A stretch of DNA of 64,000 bases. Source: Ophioderma brevispina (lineage: Eukaryota; Echinodermata; Ophiuroidea; Amphilepidida; Ophiodermatidae). Location of the stretch: the NCBI GenBank assembly GCA_023653785.1, contig JAMKCH010072455.1, positions 62,001 through 126,000 on the forward strand, written 5' to 3'. Shown here one piece after another: positions 42,540 to 54,600 of this stretch. Each line of letters begins with the position of its first letter. Within the stretch, counting starts at the first letter, position 1. The position numbers and the translations under genes were made by a program. Below the pieces are notes generated by a model, which ran no database searches, was not told the origin of the DNA, and was given only the letters and a program-made list of their open reading frames with translations.

Positions 42540-43620
42540 CCAAGTTTCATGTCCATACATCAATGTTTACCCCATTTGACCTCTTTTGACCTTGAATGAC
42601 CCCTGATGACATTTAATCCACTTACCAATACAAACTCGGTCTTCGGACGGTCAAAGAGTACCCACCCACCAAGTTTAGCTATCCTCGGTCCCCGAGAAAA
42701 TAGACGCGGTCAGACAGAGAGAGAGAGAGAGAAAGAACTAGACCTTGGGACAGATCTAATTTACAAGACGGCCGTATTGGGAATGGATGGTGATCCCCTT
42801 AATGACCCCTTGAGGTGCCTTAACCCTGTAACTTCACCAATATGTCACAAATGTCATTAAATGTATTTTTACGTGTTAACAACTTTACAAGGATCAATAT
42901 TATTGAGTTTCAACTCAATCCAAGCATGTCAGAGATTTGACCTTTTCACCCCTATAATGTGACCCCTGGGTCACGGATGGGGTCAACTGTACTTGTTCTG
43001 TATTTATGATGCCACAAGGATTATCCCTGACAAATTTCAGCTCAATCGGAGCTTGTTTGTAGATTTTGACCTTGACCTTGAACTTTGACCTTTGGGGTCG
43101 AGACTATCATAGACTTCTTTTACCATTAATGTTACATCACTGCAGCAATAACAGGCTTATCTGTCTTATATAGGCTGAGATATAGCCAATTTGGTCTTAT
43201 TTTTAGCATTTTTGGCAAAATTTACCTTTTGACTCCCTTAATGGCCTTTGATCCCGGTATAAAAAAAACCTCGTATACACAACAAAAATGCATTGTTTCA
43301 ATGCAAATAAAAGAATTCTACTAAGCTTAGTTCTGGAGATAAAAATTCTTGACATTATTTACCTTAAAACCGGAAATGACCTTAAATGACCTTTGACCTC
43401 CAAAATAAAAATACCTTGCATACACCAGGTAACATGAACGCAAATCTCAAAGTTCAGTCACTGTACTATGTTTGGGTTTTGAGATAAAAAAAATTGAACA
43501 TTTGGGAATATTTTTGGTTTTTGACCGGAAGTGACCCCTTAATGACCTTTGATCCTGAAATTGTGGACAACCCGAAGACCCTGCCTGGTAACAATACATG
43601 TGCTCTAATGACGTCACTCT
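42540..43620. repeat. TGACCTT-rich repeat region
   Basis: TTTGACCT or close variants recur about every 40-100 bp (for example 42577-42600, 42939, 43067-43092, 43390-43402, 43540). The spacing and the phrase AATGACCTTTGAC suggest a diverged tandem or mosaic repeat. A short (GA)n run lies at 42717-42733. Confidence 0.5.
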
Positions 43621-43669
43621 GTTACGTAATTTGTAAGGACAACGATTTTTAATACTATACTAAATAAAT

Positions 43670-43790
43670 ACTATCTAAATAAATATATATAAGCGAATAA
43701 TTAAAATGCCAGAAATAATTATATAAATGAATAATATAAATAAGTGAATAAATAAATAGATATAAATAAATAGATAACTAAATAAAGAGG
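43670..43790. repeat. (AAAT)n-type simple repeat, impure
   Basis: An interrupted run of AATAAATA and ATATAAATAAAT. Confidence 0.85.
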
Positions 43791-44344
43791 AATTTTGTAA
43801 AAGGGACGGGTACAAAAAACGGAACCTGAATTATGTAATAAGAAGTCCTCTTGAGGTGTTTTTACACCCAAATGTTATTTCTCCCAATTTCTGGGATTCA
43901 TCTTTTATATATTTCTTTCACACCCCAGTTTCCATTTCTGGTACTTGGTTGTAAAAATAGAAATTTATAGGGCCTATTTCTATGCCCATTTCTGGCAAGA
44001 CGTACTTGTGTAGGCCTATAATTAATCATGCGTTTATGTGAAAAGTATACGAAAATTGCATAATACTAAACATTTTAAAGCATTCTTTCGAATGAGTATT
44101 ATGTTGAGCGGCGTACTGGTTCTCATTGTGCAGTTTTGGGAAATTGCATTCTGATTAAGTTCAAATAACATAACACCCAAGTCATGCTTTCGAATAGACT
44201 AAAGATGAACTAAAATTACTACTATTTGGTAATTAGAACAATCCCTTTGCGGGATTATTGCCTCTAAACAACCCTCCTATATATGCGACAGTTTGACCGA
44301 GCTTCCTTGCAGGAGACTGCAAAGGAAGTAGTATGCAGTGAGAA

Positions 44345-44600
44345 GATAATTATATGTAATGGCAGCAAATTGGCAGCCATTTTGGATTTTTGACTTAAGG
44401 AAAACATCAATGATTTAGATTTAAACAAAAATTGAATTCTTTGAACCTCAAAACATATTAAAAAACATGAGATATAGCTTATTATATAAAATGGCGGCCA
44501 TTTTGGATTTTGGCGTGAAGGAAGTCATCAGTGATTTAGATTTGCACATGATTGGATTCTTTGACCCCCAAAATATATTCAAAAACACTAAAATCATGAA
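44345..44600. repeat. Two-unit tandem repeat around GCCATTTTGGATTTT
   Basis: GGCAGCCATTTTGGATTTTT followed by AAGGAAAACATCA, GATTTAGATTT and AATTCTTTGA recurs about 120 bp later with GGCGGCCATTTTGGATTTTG, AAGGAAGTCATCA, GATTTAGATTT and GATTCTTTGA. Confidence 0.8.
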
Positions 44601-44629
44601 CATCTACTTTAAAAGCGGCGATATGACAA

Positions 44630-45575
44630 AACCTCATATGTAACATTTTGGAGAGACACCAAAACATGAATAATTTGCTGTAATGCCATGCACTAGAAAG
44701 GTTTTCCTTTCTAAATATATTTAGGTAATTATTTACTCCAGATTCAGAAATAAAGTGCCATATGATTTACTATCATATTTGGCATGAAATTCAAACTAGA
44801 ACCCGATGTGACCAAAATGCATGGCAAAACTACGTATCTCAAAAATGGCCTTTTGAGATATTTACCTTTAAAGTTTGCCCTTTTGCATTTTCTTATACAT
44901 TAAAATTAGCTGAATTGAATACATTTAATATATTTATCATATCATGTTCTGTATATCCATCAATTTTGAGTGTTAATGATTAAACCATTTCAGAATTACA
45001 ACACAATTTGTCAAGTTTCGTAGTTTTGCCATATAAATTTAGGAAAAAGCAGTTATGGCAAAATACACATGCTATATTTCAATGGCTGAACACAAAATAT
45101 ACTTTAGAAAAGAAATATAAGTCTTAATATGTGTTATTTACAAACATTTTTAGCTTGATCTTACGCTTTTTGTAGTTTGATCTGAGCATCTGTAGTCCCA
45201 TTAATTTGTATAGCAAAAGACCGGCACTCAAAGAATATTTTATGGCAAAACTACGTATGTCTGAGTTACGTAGTTTTGCCATGAAACAAGGCGATTTTGA
45301 GAGAAAATGACACGTAACTAAGAGATACGCAGTTTTTCCGGAAAAATACCTTCAGAATGATAAAAAAGCAACCGAGTTAGGATGTGCTATCTCGAGAAGG
45401 AAGCATTTCTGGCATGTAAGACTTTGTGAAATGAAAGCAGCGCCCCCAAATTGCCCAAAAATAACTTTATCTCAAAAAGTCAAAATTTCGAGTTACGTAG
45501 TTCTGCCATAAAAGGGCCGATATGAGGTTTTAGCAATGGGGCTCACTTTTTACATATGAGGTTTTGCAGTTGACC
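44630..45575. mobile_element. Hairpin-rich TIR element with ACGTAGTTTTGCCAT repeats
   Basis: The left end ACAAAACCTCATATGTAA is inverted at the right as TTACATATGAGGTTTTGCAG (about 45548-45570). Inside, GGCAAAACTACGTA or its complement occurs at 44822, 45015, 45242, 45267 and 45492. The pair 45242-45282 forms a near-perfect hairpin with 16-bp arms. No coding sequence was seen. Confidence 0.65.
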
Positions 45576-46234
45576 TCTGGAGTTACATGAGGTTTTTCCC
45601 GCCCAGCGACGATTTATTACATGCGTGATTGAGTGTCTTTATGTCATGAGTTGAGTAGAATGGAGATAATTTTTAACAAAGGAGACCAGAAGTTGAAAAT
45701 CTTCATGAAAAGGTATACCTTGAAATTCATCCATTTTGTCCTGATTATACCATATTTCCCAGATGATAATGACTGACAAGGCCATCTGGCTGATTGGCGA
45801 GCTTTAACTCTGGCATTCATCCAATATACTGCTATAAACGTATTAAACGGTGCCAATTTGTTGGTCAAGTTGCTGGAGGAAATAGACGTCTTTCCAGTCG
45901 TTCCCTAAAATACCTATTGTATTTCCCACATAGATTTGAAACTCGTCCGTGGAAAAATGGCGCTAAATGCGTAAATAAGAGGTAGCGTCAAAGCTGAGGT
46001 GAATAAACCTAACAGAGATCGGAAGCAAAGTTGTGATCCACTGTTATCACTTCTAGAGATTGTTGTCCGCGTGCAGTTATTTTTTTACGAATCTTTTTAC
46101 GAAGTTTCTCATCTAGATAACCATGCACGCGAGAAAAAAAATGATAACCTGCACGCCAAAAAAAAAAAAAAAAAGATAACCTGCACGGGAGAACTAAAGA
46201 TTCTCTCCACTGCTGTGTTAGTGCATGGGGAAAT

Positions 46235-46276
<42 letters not shown>

Positions 46277-47000
46277 AATGTTTTTTTTCCAATACAGAAG
46301 TTATGGAGAATCTGAAAATCATGGGGTGTCATTTTTAAACTGTGTTCTTGCACAGGGGTAAACAAAACGTGTTTAAATTGTTTAAAACTTATATATAATA
46401 CCGATCTGTTCGGTGCTCATAAGGCTTCTAAAAAGGTATAGTTTGCCAGATTTACGACCCGTTGTTTTAGTACAATAGGCTCAAGAAAGTTCAAGGTCAT
46501 TATTAATAGAATGGTCCAATTTCGTTGAAACTGGTTTTTAAATCGTTCATTGGGTCATGAATATAAAATGTACACCTGGCACAAAAAGTAGTCATCGTAA
46601 TGTTTTCCATCAGTATGAGGTTGTGCCTGTGTCGTCATCACCGTAATGCTTGAACTTTGTTCACAGGATCAAACAGGAACCGGCTGTTAATGCAAACCGT
46701 ATTATGTATATACAAAACACGATTATTGCCAGGTTTGCACGCACATTAAATTGAATGACTGCTTACGGTACAGAACCCTGTTTGATTCTTTTGTTCCTAG
46801 CCAATCGATCAAAACAGGCACAACCTCTATTGTGCCAAAGTCCTACCATTTTGAAAGTTTTCGAAAAATACATTTTATTGTCTAGGTCCTGCTCTTTCAT
46901 TTAATACCTCGCTTGTAAAAAAGCGTGCAGAAATTTGCAAAATTTACAATTTTTATCCCGACTAGGGATGATTAGTCTGCGAGTTTCCCCGTCGTCAACG
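45576..47000. other. Sequence with long A and T runs
   Basis: GATAACCTGCACG occurs twice around a 17-A run (46142-46190), and a T run of about 40 lies at 46234-46273. Another AAAAAGGTATAGTTTGCC repeat copy starts at 46430. Open frames here are homopolymer artefacts. No gene was recognised. Confidence 0.5.
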
Positions 47001-47430
47001 AGACAAGGGATGCCGAAACGCCTAGCAGTAGGCGACAGCATCATGAAATCCACAAGATCAAGCATGTTTTAATTGGCGACGCCGCTTGTTCAGTCACCGA
47101 CCTTGAAACGACGGCTTAAGTTGTGGCATGTCGCTGTCAAGACTGATCGTCGATTGGTCGCCGAGTTGCTGACGCCAAGAATGGTACCGTTACATGAATA
47201 CGACCCGCGACGTGACCCAACCTCTTCCCAACTACACAAGACACATTTCTTTCGAAATCGGCTGCAGTCTTGTTCAAATTACAAGACAAGAGATGCTCAA
47301 TCGCCGAGCAGTAGGCGATCAAGCATGTCACTTGTTCAGTTCCCAATCAGTCGCAGACCTTAACACGACAGCAGAAGTTGCTGTCAAGACTGCAAGTCGG
47401 CGATTTATCTTCTGTAGTCGCCGAGTTTAG
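47000..47430. repeat. Direct repeat pair, GC-moderate, CGCCGA-rich
   Basis: Segments 47000-47175 and 47284-47430 share AGCAGTAGGCGA, GATCAAGCATGT, CTTGTTCAGT, GTCGCAGACC/GTCACCGACC, AAGTTGTGGC/AAGTTGCTG and TGTCAAGACTG, with short indels. Probably part of a transposon interior. Confidence 0.65.
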
Positions 47431-47689
47431 TCGCCGATTTAACATGTACAGTTGGCATGCATTTTCTCTCCCGCTTGGAGCAGACTCATTGCCGACCACT
47501 TTCCAACTGCACACAACCACTCATGATGCGCACCAACTCATCGGCTACCGCTTCCAAAACGCTCATGTGTTCAAGCCGACCTTCCCGATTCCAAAACCCG
47601 CCACGATTTTTAAGCTGCAAGAAAACATCGTTGCGGTTTTTTTTTTTCAAGTTTGCCACGTGCTCCCGACCACACAAGACTGCAGAAGA

Positions 47690-47945
47690 CTGTAAAGAAC
47701 AATCCAGACTTGGCCAAAACTACACCTGAAAAAGGAAAATGGCCAATCGGTACCAGTCTTGAGCAGTCTGAAAGCGGTTTTCTAGCAAAAATTGGGTAAG
47801 ACTACAGACGACTGTACAGAACAGGCCCCAAGACATTGCCAAAACTACACATGAAAAAGAAAAACTACTCACGATTTTCGAAAATTGGACAATCGGCACC
47901 AGTCTGGAGTAGTCTGGAAGTTGTTTTCTAGCAAAAAATCGGCTG
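47690..47945. repeat. Two-unit direct repeat of about 125-135 bp
   Basis: GACTGTAAAGAAC...GCCAAAACTACACCTGAAAA...AATCGGTACCAGTCTTGAGC...GTTTTCTAGCAAAAA is repeated as GACTGTACAGAAC...GCCAAAACTACACATGAAAA...AATCGGCACCAGTCTGGAGT...GTTTTCTAGCAAAAA. It ends just before MITE copy C. Confidence 0.85.
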
Positions 47946-47969
47946 TGTGACTGAGCCTTAACCTAAATG

Positions 47970-48120
47970 GGTAGACGTTTCATATAGAAGTCCCATTGAT
48001 GCAAATGAGGTATTACAAGTGATTCCGTCATGCGCTGTATGACGTTGTGCAGTAGTGCTTGACGGAATGAATGGCAATACCTCATTTGAATCAATGGGAC
48101 TTCTATATGAAACGTCTACC
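47970..48120. mobile_element. Palindromic 151-bp MITE, copy C
   Basis: Same length and ends as copy B (GGTAGACGTTTCATATAGAA, inverted at the right). It is flanked by CCTAAATG (47962-47969) and CATAAATG (48121-48128), a 7/8 match, supporting an 8-bp target duplication. High similarity to copy B suggests fairly recent movement. Confidence 0.93.
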
Positions 48121-48389
48121 CATAAATGACAGTTTAGACCAGGGATCGTAAATACATCGGGAAGTACATTATGGCCTATGTGCGATGTTGTTGATATTCC
48201 TGGACTACGTGCTAGTTACTACGTCATCCGTGGTCATACTTTATACAGCATAAATTTGTTCTTGGTTTGTTTAGACTCGTACGTATGTACGAGCGCAAGC
48301 ACGCAGCGTTTGTATAAAACCAATGGGAAGTGTAAGAAAGTTAGCTAATGTTGAGTGACACCCATACCGGTGCATAAGATTCTACAATA

Positions 48390-48690
48390 AATGTCGACAT
48401 TTATATAGCGCTTTTCACAATGTATCAAAGCGCTTCACATTTATTCCGCTGCCACTAGAATATGTCAGCTGCCTTACAAATGCCCAAGGCATACTCATAC
48501 CTTTGGGCGGCGCTCAATGGACAATATTCCTAACAGCTCCCCATTTAGCACCTGGGTGGAGAGAGGCAAGCGAGGTAAAGTGCCTTGCCCAAGTGCACAA
48601 CACATTGGCCTCAGCGGGACTCGAACCCAGGACCTTTGGGTCATGAGGCGGTCGTTGTATCCACTGGACCACATGTGCCCTCAATAGAAT
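48390..48690 (-). repeat. tRNA-derived SINE, minus strand
   Basis: Read on the minus strand it starts near 48680 with a tRNA-like head: an A-box-like GTGGTCCAGTGGATACAA and a B box GGGTTCGAGTCCC (complement at 48619-48632). The body continues to a tail of AAAGCGCT and GCGCTATATAAA at 48398-48440. The same tail is at 30003-30040. Confidence 0.75.
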
Positions 48691-48995
48691 ATCGCCCGTG
48701 AACATGCATTGTAAGCATCTGCTATCTTGATGTTTTAATTTTGTTCAGGTAAAATATTGTTTAACCCAATTTTGTTTTGGTTTTTAAAGTAACTTTAAAG
48801 GGTCACAATGTCCAAAAAAATTTCAGACATAATGAAAGAGACCCTTTCTGAAATCACTTCCACAAATTTGAAAACAATTTGGGTGTTTACTTTCTGTAAA
48901 AAACAGAAAGAGGTGGTGGCAGTCGGAACATCCCTGTCAGAATTTACAGTGTATCTACCATGTTTTGTGACACAATTCAAAAGCATTCAGACCGG

Positions 48996-49152
48996 TATAT
49001 AATTATTGTCCGGCGTACTCATAGTCCGGCTACAGCGGTAAGGAATAGGACACTCAATTCAGTTGACTCTTCACGCAACATCAGTTTCACGCTTTATTCC
49101 GTTATCGTCTATGGGAGCCCGGACTATGGCTCCGCCGGACTATAGCTGCTTT
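48996..49152. mobile_element. Small nested MITE with 8-bp duplication
   Basis: Flanked by CAGACCGG (48988-48995) and CACACCGG (49153-49160). The uninterrupted relative reads CAGACCGGGATTC without a gap. The ends share inverted TATTGTCCGGCG/CGCCGGACTATA and CATAGTCCGGC/CCCGGACTATG. It is 157 bp and non-coding. Confidence 0.85.
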
Positions 49153-49186
49153 CACACCGGGATTCACACATTGTACTTCAGGCTTT

Positions 49187-49826
49187 TGATTTGTTATTTT
49201 GTGTGCAAATTAGGGGCAAAACATGTTTTCAAAACACGCAAAAATTGGGCAAAAAGACGGAAAATTAAAATCAGTCTTGCGCTTACAGCAAACATTTTGA
49301 AAACTTATTTTATGTTGATATCTATTCTAGAAAACCCACATTACTTATATTTAACACAGAACCAGCAGTTTTAGAGAATCTTGTATTTTTTACGGGTGTT
49401 GCAAAACACACGTCATTTTTCCATAGAGTTTGTACAGTAACGGTTTGGCAACGTACATGATGAAATTGTTTGTTTTCAGTACATAAAGGGTTAATTATTT
49501 TTAATGTTACTAATAATTGTTTACTTACATGTATGTGTGAACTTATATCAGCAAAAAAATTGCTTTGGTTCTCGCTTTCTTATTCTTATTTTTAAAAATA
49601 TTCTCAAATGACTTCCGGCAGTGCCCAAGGGGGGGTCCATGGGACCCCCACTAATTAACTCATTAACGGCTTGGCCGATTTTAATTATTTTGGTATGAAA
49701 AGAAGCGCATTTAAAAGTCAGACAATTACAAAAAAATTCGGCGCAAAAATCCCACGCGTAAAGCGGCCAGCGCGAAAACAAATTTTGGGGGTCCCTAGGA
49801 CCCCCCCCCCCCTTGGTCACTTAAGT
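49187..49826. mobile_element. Second nested insertion in the TTAA element
   Basis: This block of about 640 bp is absent from the uninterrupted relative at 35585-36103. It contains GTCCATGGGACCCCCACTA and GTCCCTAGGACCCC, motifs like those at 25363, 26990 and 61680. Its ends and class were not resolved. Confidence 0.65.
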
Positions 49827-50119
49827 GTTAAGATATTGATCTGACAAGTGAAAATTGAATTAGCTGTGATTAGCACATATACAATAGCAATGGCCTGTAA
49901 GCTGATGACTGCATGCTTTTCAAGTTTGATAAAATGCTGGCAGTAATGTAAGCATCCTTGGTTGAGAAGTGAAGCTTACAAGGAAAATAATATTAGTTCC
50001 TTTTCCCTTTTTACAAAATATAAACACCCAGATTATTTTTAAATTTGTAGAAGTGATTGCAGTAAGGGTCTATTTCATTATGTCTGAATATTTTTTTTTT
50101 TACCATTGTGGACCTTTAA

Positions 50120-50959
50120 TTAAAAACAAAAGGGTCAGAAAATGAAATAAGTTTTCCACTTTTTACGTGTATGAATTTAGTCGGGTCCACAGCCACGCGC
50201 AACAGGGAAATTGTGTTCACTTTCTGTTTGACAGTGTTTCTCGACTGATTTTTTCCGCTGAACACGATTGTACCGGCAGATTTTTTGAAAAATGTGCCCA
50301 AAGTGCTCCCCCGGGGGACCCGGGGATGGGGGAGGGCACAAAAGTTAACTTTGGTATACGTTGACCAAAGTGGATGTTTTTGGTGTCTATTTATAGGTTT
50401 TCGGGCATGACAAGTTGATTAAAACAGCTTTCAAAATCCCAAATAACTGCCTTATGCCCCAAATTCAAAATGGCTGCCCATAAAGTGAGTTTTGGAGCAT
50501 TATGTGTATGATGACCAATTTGGGCGATTTTTGGTCTCCAATCATAAGTTTTTGGCATCACGAGATGGTTAAAATGTCAAAACATGTCCTATTTAAGTCG
50601 GATTTTCCACGCACGGACATAATAATTTACGTAAGTAAACTTTCTGTTTCAATAAGCTTTAAAATGTTCACAGATTATTCTTCACGGCCGACATTTGTTC
50701 TGCACCGTCAAATTACGTCAGATACGCAAATGGTCGCCTTATTCTGTCCCTGATTATAGCAATTTTTTTTTCTTTTTTTTTTGTTTGTAATTTACAAAGT
50801 TTCCAACGATAATCATAATTTCTGATGTAATATAAGTGATACCACCATAAGACGACAATAGTGAAAGTTACGACCACTCCAATGAGTATGAAATTTGCCT
50901 TTTAGTCCACTCAATCTATGAAAACAAAAACTAGGTACGCCTAGACAAAATTCATCATG
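50120..50959. other. Sequence without recognised gene
   Basis: Contains CAAAATGGCTGCCCATAAAG near 50467 and related low-complexity repeat phrases; a T run lies near 50765. No coding homology. Confidence 0.35.
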
Positions 50960-51640
50960 TGAGTACAACAAAGTCGTATCTACATTTTGATGTTTCGTTC
51001 TTTTGTGACTTCTCAAATGAAATTCTTACACACGATAAAAATGTATTTCTTTAAATATCTTATAAACATTTCATTTCCCACTTAAGTCGACTAATTAAGA
51101 AGTAATTGGATAATTAAAATGGCGTAACTACACACTCGAATTTCCCGTGTCGTGCAACAAATTCGTATCTACCAGTTACGACTTTGTTGCACGACACGGG
51201 AAATTCAATTTTGAGTGCAACAAAGTCGTATCTACACCTAATTAGGCATAGTTAGCCTAATAAGTCTGCAATAAATTGAGCCTTATACTTGAAATATACG
51301 TTAAATTATACGTATTCATTTACTTTTGTAAATTAAGTACTGAGCGTAATATTGAGTGGAAAAAGGTCGTAACTAAATTTTTGATATGTTTTTAAGGTTT
51401 TGTGCCGAAATTAGAATAAAGTAGCATAAATTTGGTACAAAATTGAAATTGCTCTTTTCATACACTTTTGGGAGATTTTTTACTATAAAGACAACCTTTT
51501 TAAAAACCACCGCTTTACAAAAATAAAGTCGTATCTACATGCTAGTTTTCCCGTGTCGTGCAACAAAGTCGTTCTAACTCAGATACGACTTTGTTGCACT
51601 CAATTTTGAGTGTGCAACAAAGTCGTATCTCACCTAATTA
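50960..51640. repeat. Repeat cluster of CAACAAAGTCGTATCTAC in both orientations
   Basis: The motif or its complement occurs near 50967, 51155, 51178, 51218, 51526, 51565, 51582 and 51612. TTTCCCGTGTCGTGCAACAA (51141-51160) and its inversion (51183-51203) form a hairpin with 21-bp arms. A second similar block is at 51545-51635. CACCTAATTA follows both blocks and AATCTGCAATAAATTGA the second, so the cluster is a duplicated unit. Confidence 0.85.
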
Positions 51641-54600
51641 GCATCTTTATTAATAAAATCTGCAATAAATTGACACTGTCATCCTGCCCACTCTTTTCAT
51701 ATTATATAACTAACCCACTTTCCGTCCAAATGTCAGTTACGGACTGCACTCACATTACGAATTGCTGCAGTTTTGTGCTGTAACTAGCACTAAAATATCT
51801 CCAACACATATCAAAAAGGTAATAAAAATTGGAAGAATTGGTTACGGACATGTGATTTTGCATTTTTCCAAGTGGGCCGTATAACGTCTATATGTCGACA
51901 AGATATATGCTTATTAAATGCAATGTTGAGGGAGTTTTTTTTTTTCTGTTAGTATTTGAATATGTTTTGCATGGCTATGCCTGCAACATGTGTAGCACTG
52001 CAATTGATATTGGAAAATGAGGTCATTATATCAGATGGCCGCAGTTTCCCCCCAAAATTCAATTTTGCAATCAAATCATTTGTCATAACGTACAATCGTG
52101 ATAGGGTTATTCATTTATTTAGCAAATTAGTTACATTATTTTCTTTTGTACTTTATTTTCGCCATGTATTTAATAAACGAACATCACTCTTTAATTTATG
52201 CGGAACAGAATGTGGCTAATGTAATACAGCTGCTGCAGTTAATATATACTTCTGATAAACCAATGCTTTCGACTTATTAAGGATGAGATTATTCTATACA
52301 TGCTGGACAGTTAAAGAAAAACAAATCCAAAAAATAGTTGAATATCAGTATGTTCTTTGGAACTTTGTGAGTTATTTCCCTCACCAGATTCGTGTACTTA
52401 AAGTTAATTCAAAGAAATTAACATTTTGAGTAAAATCAGACCTGTATAGAGCTTTAAATTTTCAAAAACATGAAAATATAAAAAAACGATTTGCAAGCAT
52501 TTTATGAAAATTAATATTTTTTTTTTCCTAGGACCGATGTACAATAGAATTGATTAAAAATCTGAAAGTTTACTTTACATTCGCATATTATCTGGTAATC
52601 AAGTTTGGCCCCGTTTGACTACTATTAACTTCAAATATGGAGCAATTTAAAAAGGCATCTTCCCCCCCATTTTGTTCCCTGCCCCTGTAGGCCATGTGGG
52701 AAATACATACAGAAAAAATATATTAAAAAGATAAGGAGTGAATTTAATCTGTAATTGTGTATTCACCTATATCATTACTCACTTACAAATTTTGGTACAT
52801 ATTTTGTTAGCTCCATTATACATAATCATGATTTTGACCACCACCAATAATCGTTTGGGAATAGTGAACGAGCAAATCACTAAAACTAAGACTGGCCCAA
52901 CAAAAGAACATAATGATTAGTGTGATTTCTAAACAGATAAACTGAATCTTCAACTAAATGTTGTGAATTTTACGGATTTTCAAGCAAAGCACTGAGCTAG
53001 AGAGTCATAATAAGGAAGGCAGTTTAGATTAAAAGACACAATTAAAATACCGCATGACTTTTTTTAAAATTTTTCAAGGTGCTAAAAAATATGCAAATAA
53101 GAACTGGACACACATTTAACATTTGATTACATCAATAAATTAGTGAGTTCTTATTTTTAATGAATCTATATAAGGATATACGGTTTATTTGTGGGGAGTG
53201 TCCCATTTTAAATGAAGTACAATAATAAATCCTGAAGGCGAAAAGGTAGGTTGCTTGTTGTTCTTTGTTGTTTTTTTAGTTTTTTTAATCTAACAAGGTA
53301 CAATTTAAATAGGATTGATCAAGAGTCTATTATTTGTAACTAACTGGGTCCGAGTTGCAGAAAAGAAGAAAACTCAATCTGCGCGATTAAAAATACAATT
53401 CAGATTAGGGCTTATTGCACCGAATATTGACAAATATAATTGACAATATATGTCTGGGGGTCCCACTGAATTCTGTTTGGGGAAGGGGGGAATTATATTT
53501 TTTTATCCATTTGCTCCTGCAGAAGTAGTTAGTGGTTTTGTCGCCTCATCCTTTCACCAATATGGTTGTTGTATATCAATAAGATATCAAAGTTATTCTG
53601 TTCAAAAGATGAATTTGGGGGTATTCCGGACCAGAAAGTTGAGATATATACCCCATGTTCCCGAATGATGATATGTTTCCTCTAACACAATATAAAGCCC
53701 TTCGCGGAGAAACCGTACAACGAATAATATAAACAATAACTCTATAAACTAAATTATTGACACCACATATCGAGTGGTTCATAGAAAAACGGAATTATAT
53801 AACCCTAACAATCAATTAAAAACAATATAAGTCTGACCATGTGCTATTAAAACGCGCTAGTGGATAACGTGTTTATAGTGCGATACGACCAGCAACGTTA
53901 AGGTCATAACATGCCATAGGAATACACATTTTATGGAAAACAAAAAGCATCATGTGGCGAGATGTATGACGTACTGTGCAGCAGTTATCGAAAACACAAA
54001 TGTTGTTACATAAGCCCATATTACGTAGCGCGAATTTCAAATAGCGCATGGTCAGACAACAAAAATGCTTTTAATTCGTTTATGGTTAGTAGAATGCCCG
54101 TTTTTCCCATGAAACCACTCCATATGTTTCAATATTTGTTTATTTATAGAGTATATTGTGACGTATTCTTGAAAAGGTTCTCATTTAATGAGAAGTTCGA
54201 AATGTAAAATTATTGTTCTGGTTGCTATGTTCTGGTAAGTTCATAAAGGAAGGATCGTAGAACATGCTACGTTACACCAAAAATAGGGGCAGTGTCATAT
54301 CTTGTTAAGATCGATAATATTTGCTGGACAACATCATCTTCTGGTCGTTTTCTTCATCTGCAATACATGGAAACCCATCTTTGGCAATTCCAAAATTTAT
54401 TGGTGGGGCGCATGTGTAAGTTTTTAATTTGAAGTGTTCACTTCTGAAAAAACACGGCAATTTGTATAGCGGCTTGTGAGTATGCTGATTAAAAAAAAAA
54501 TAGCAGAACCCACAATGCCACTCCAATGGTTCCTGCAAAAAGGATTAATGAAATGTGCACTAGAGGGTCAAATTGAATCACATGTGGTTAAACACACCTA

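Larger units (their letters stand above)
48799..50115. mobile_element. TTAA-type TIR element, copy broken by two nested insertions
   Basis: TTAA lies at 48795-48798 and 50116-50119. TIRs of about 110 bp include TTTCAGACATAATGAAAGAG at the left and, inverted, CATTATGTCTGAATA at the right. The arrangement matches 35585-36103 base by base except for two extra blocks, 48996-49152 and about 49187-49826. Removing them in comparison restores the order CAGACCGG, ATTCACACATTGTACTT, AAGATATTGATCTG. Confidence 0.88.

Noticed and set aside
46009..46365. Lys- or Phe-rich open frames
   Set aside because: They come from long poly-A and poly-T tracts.
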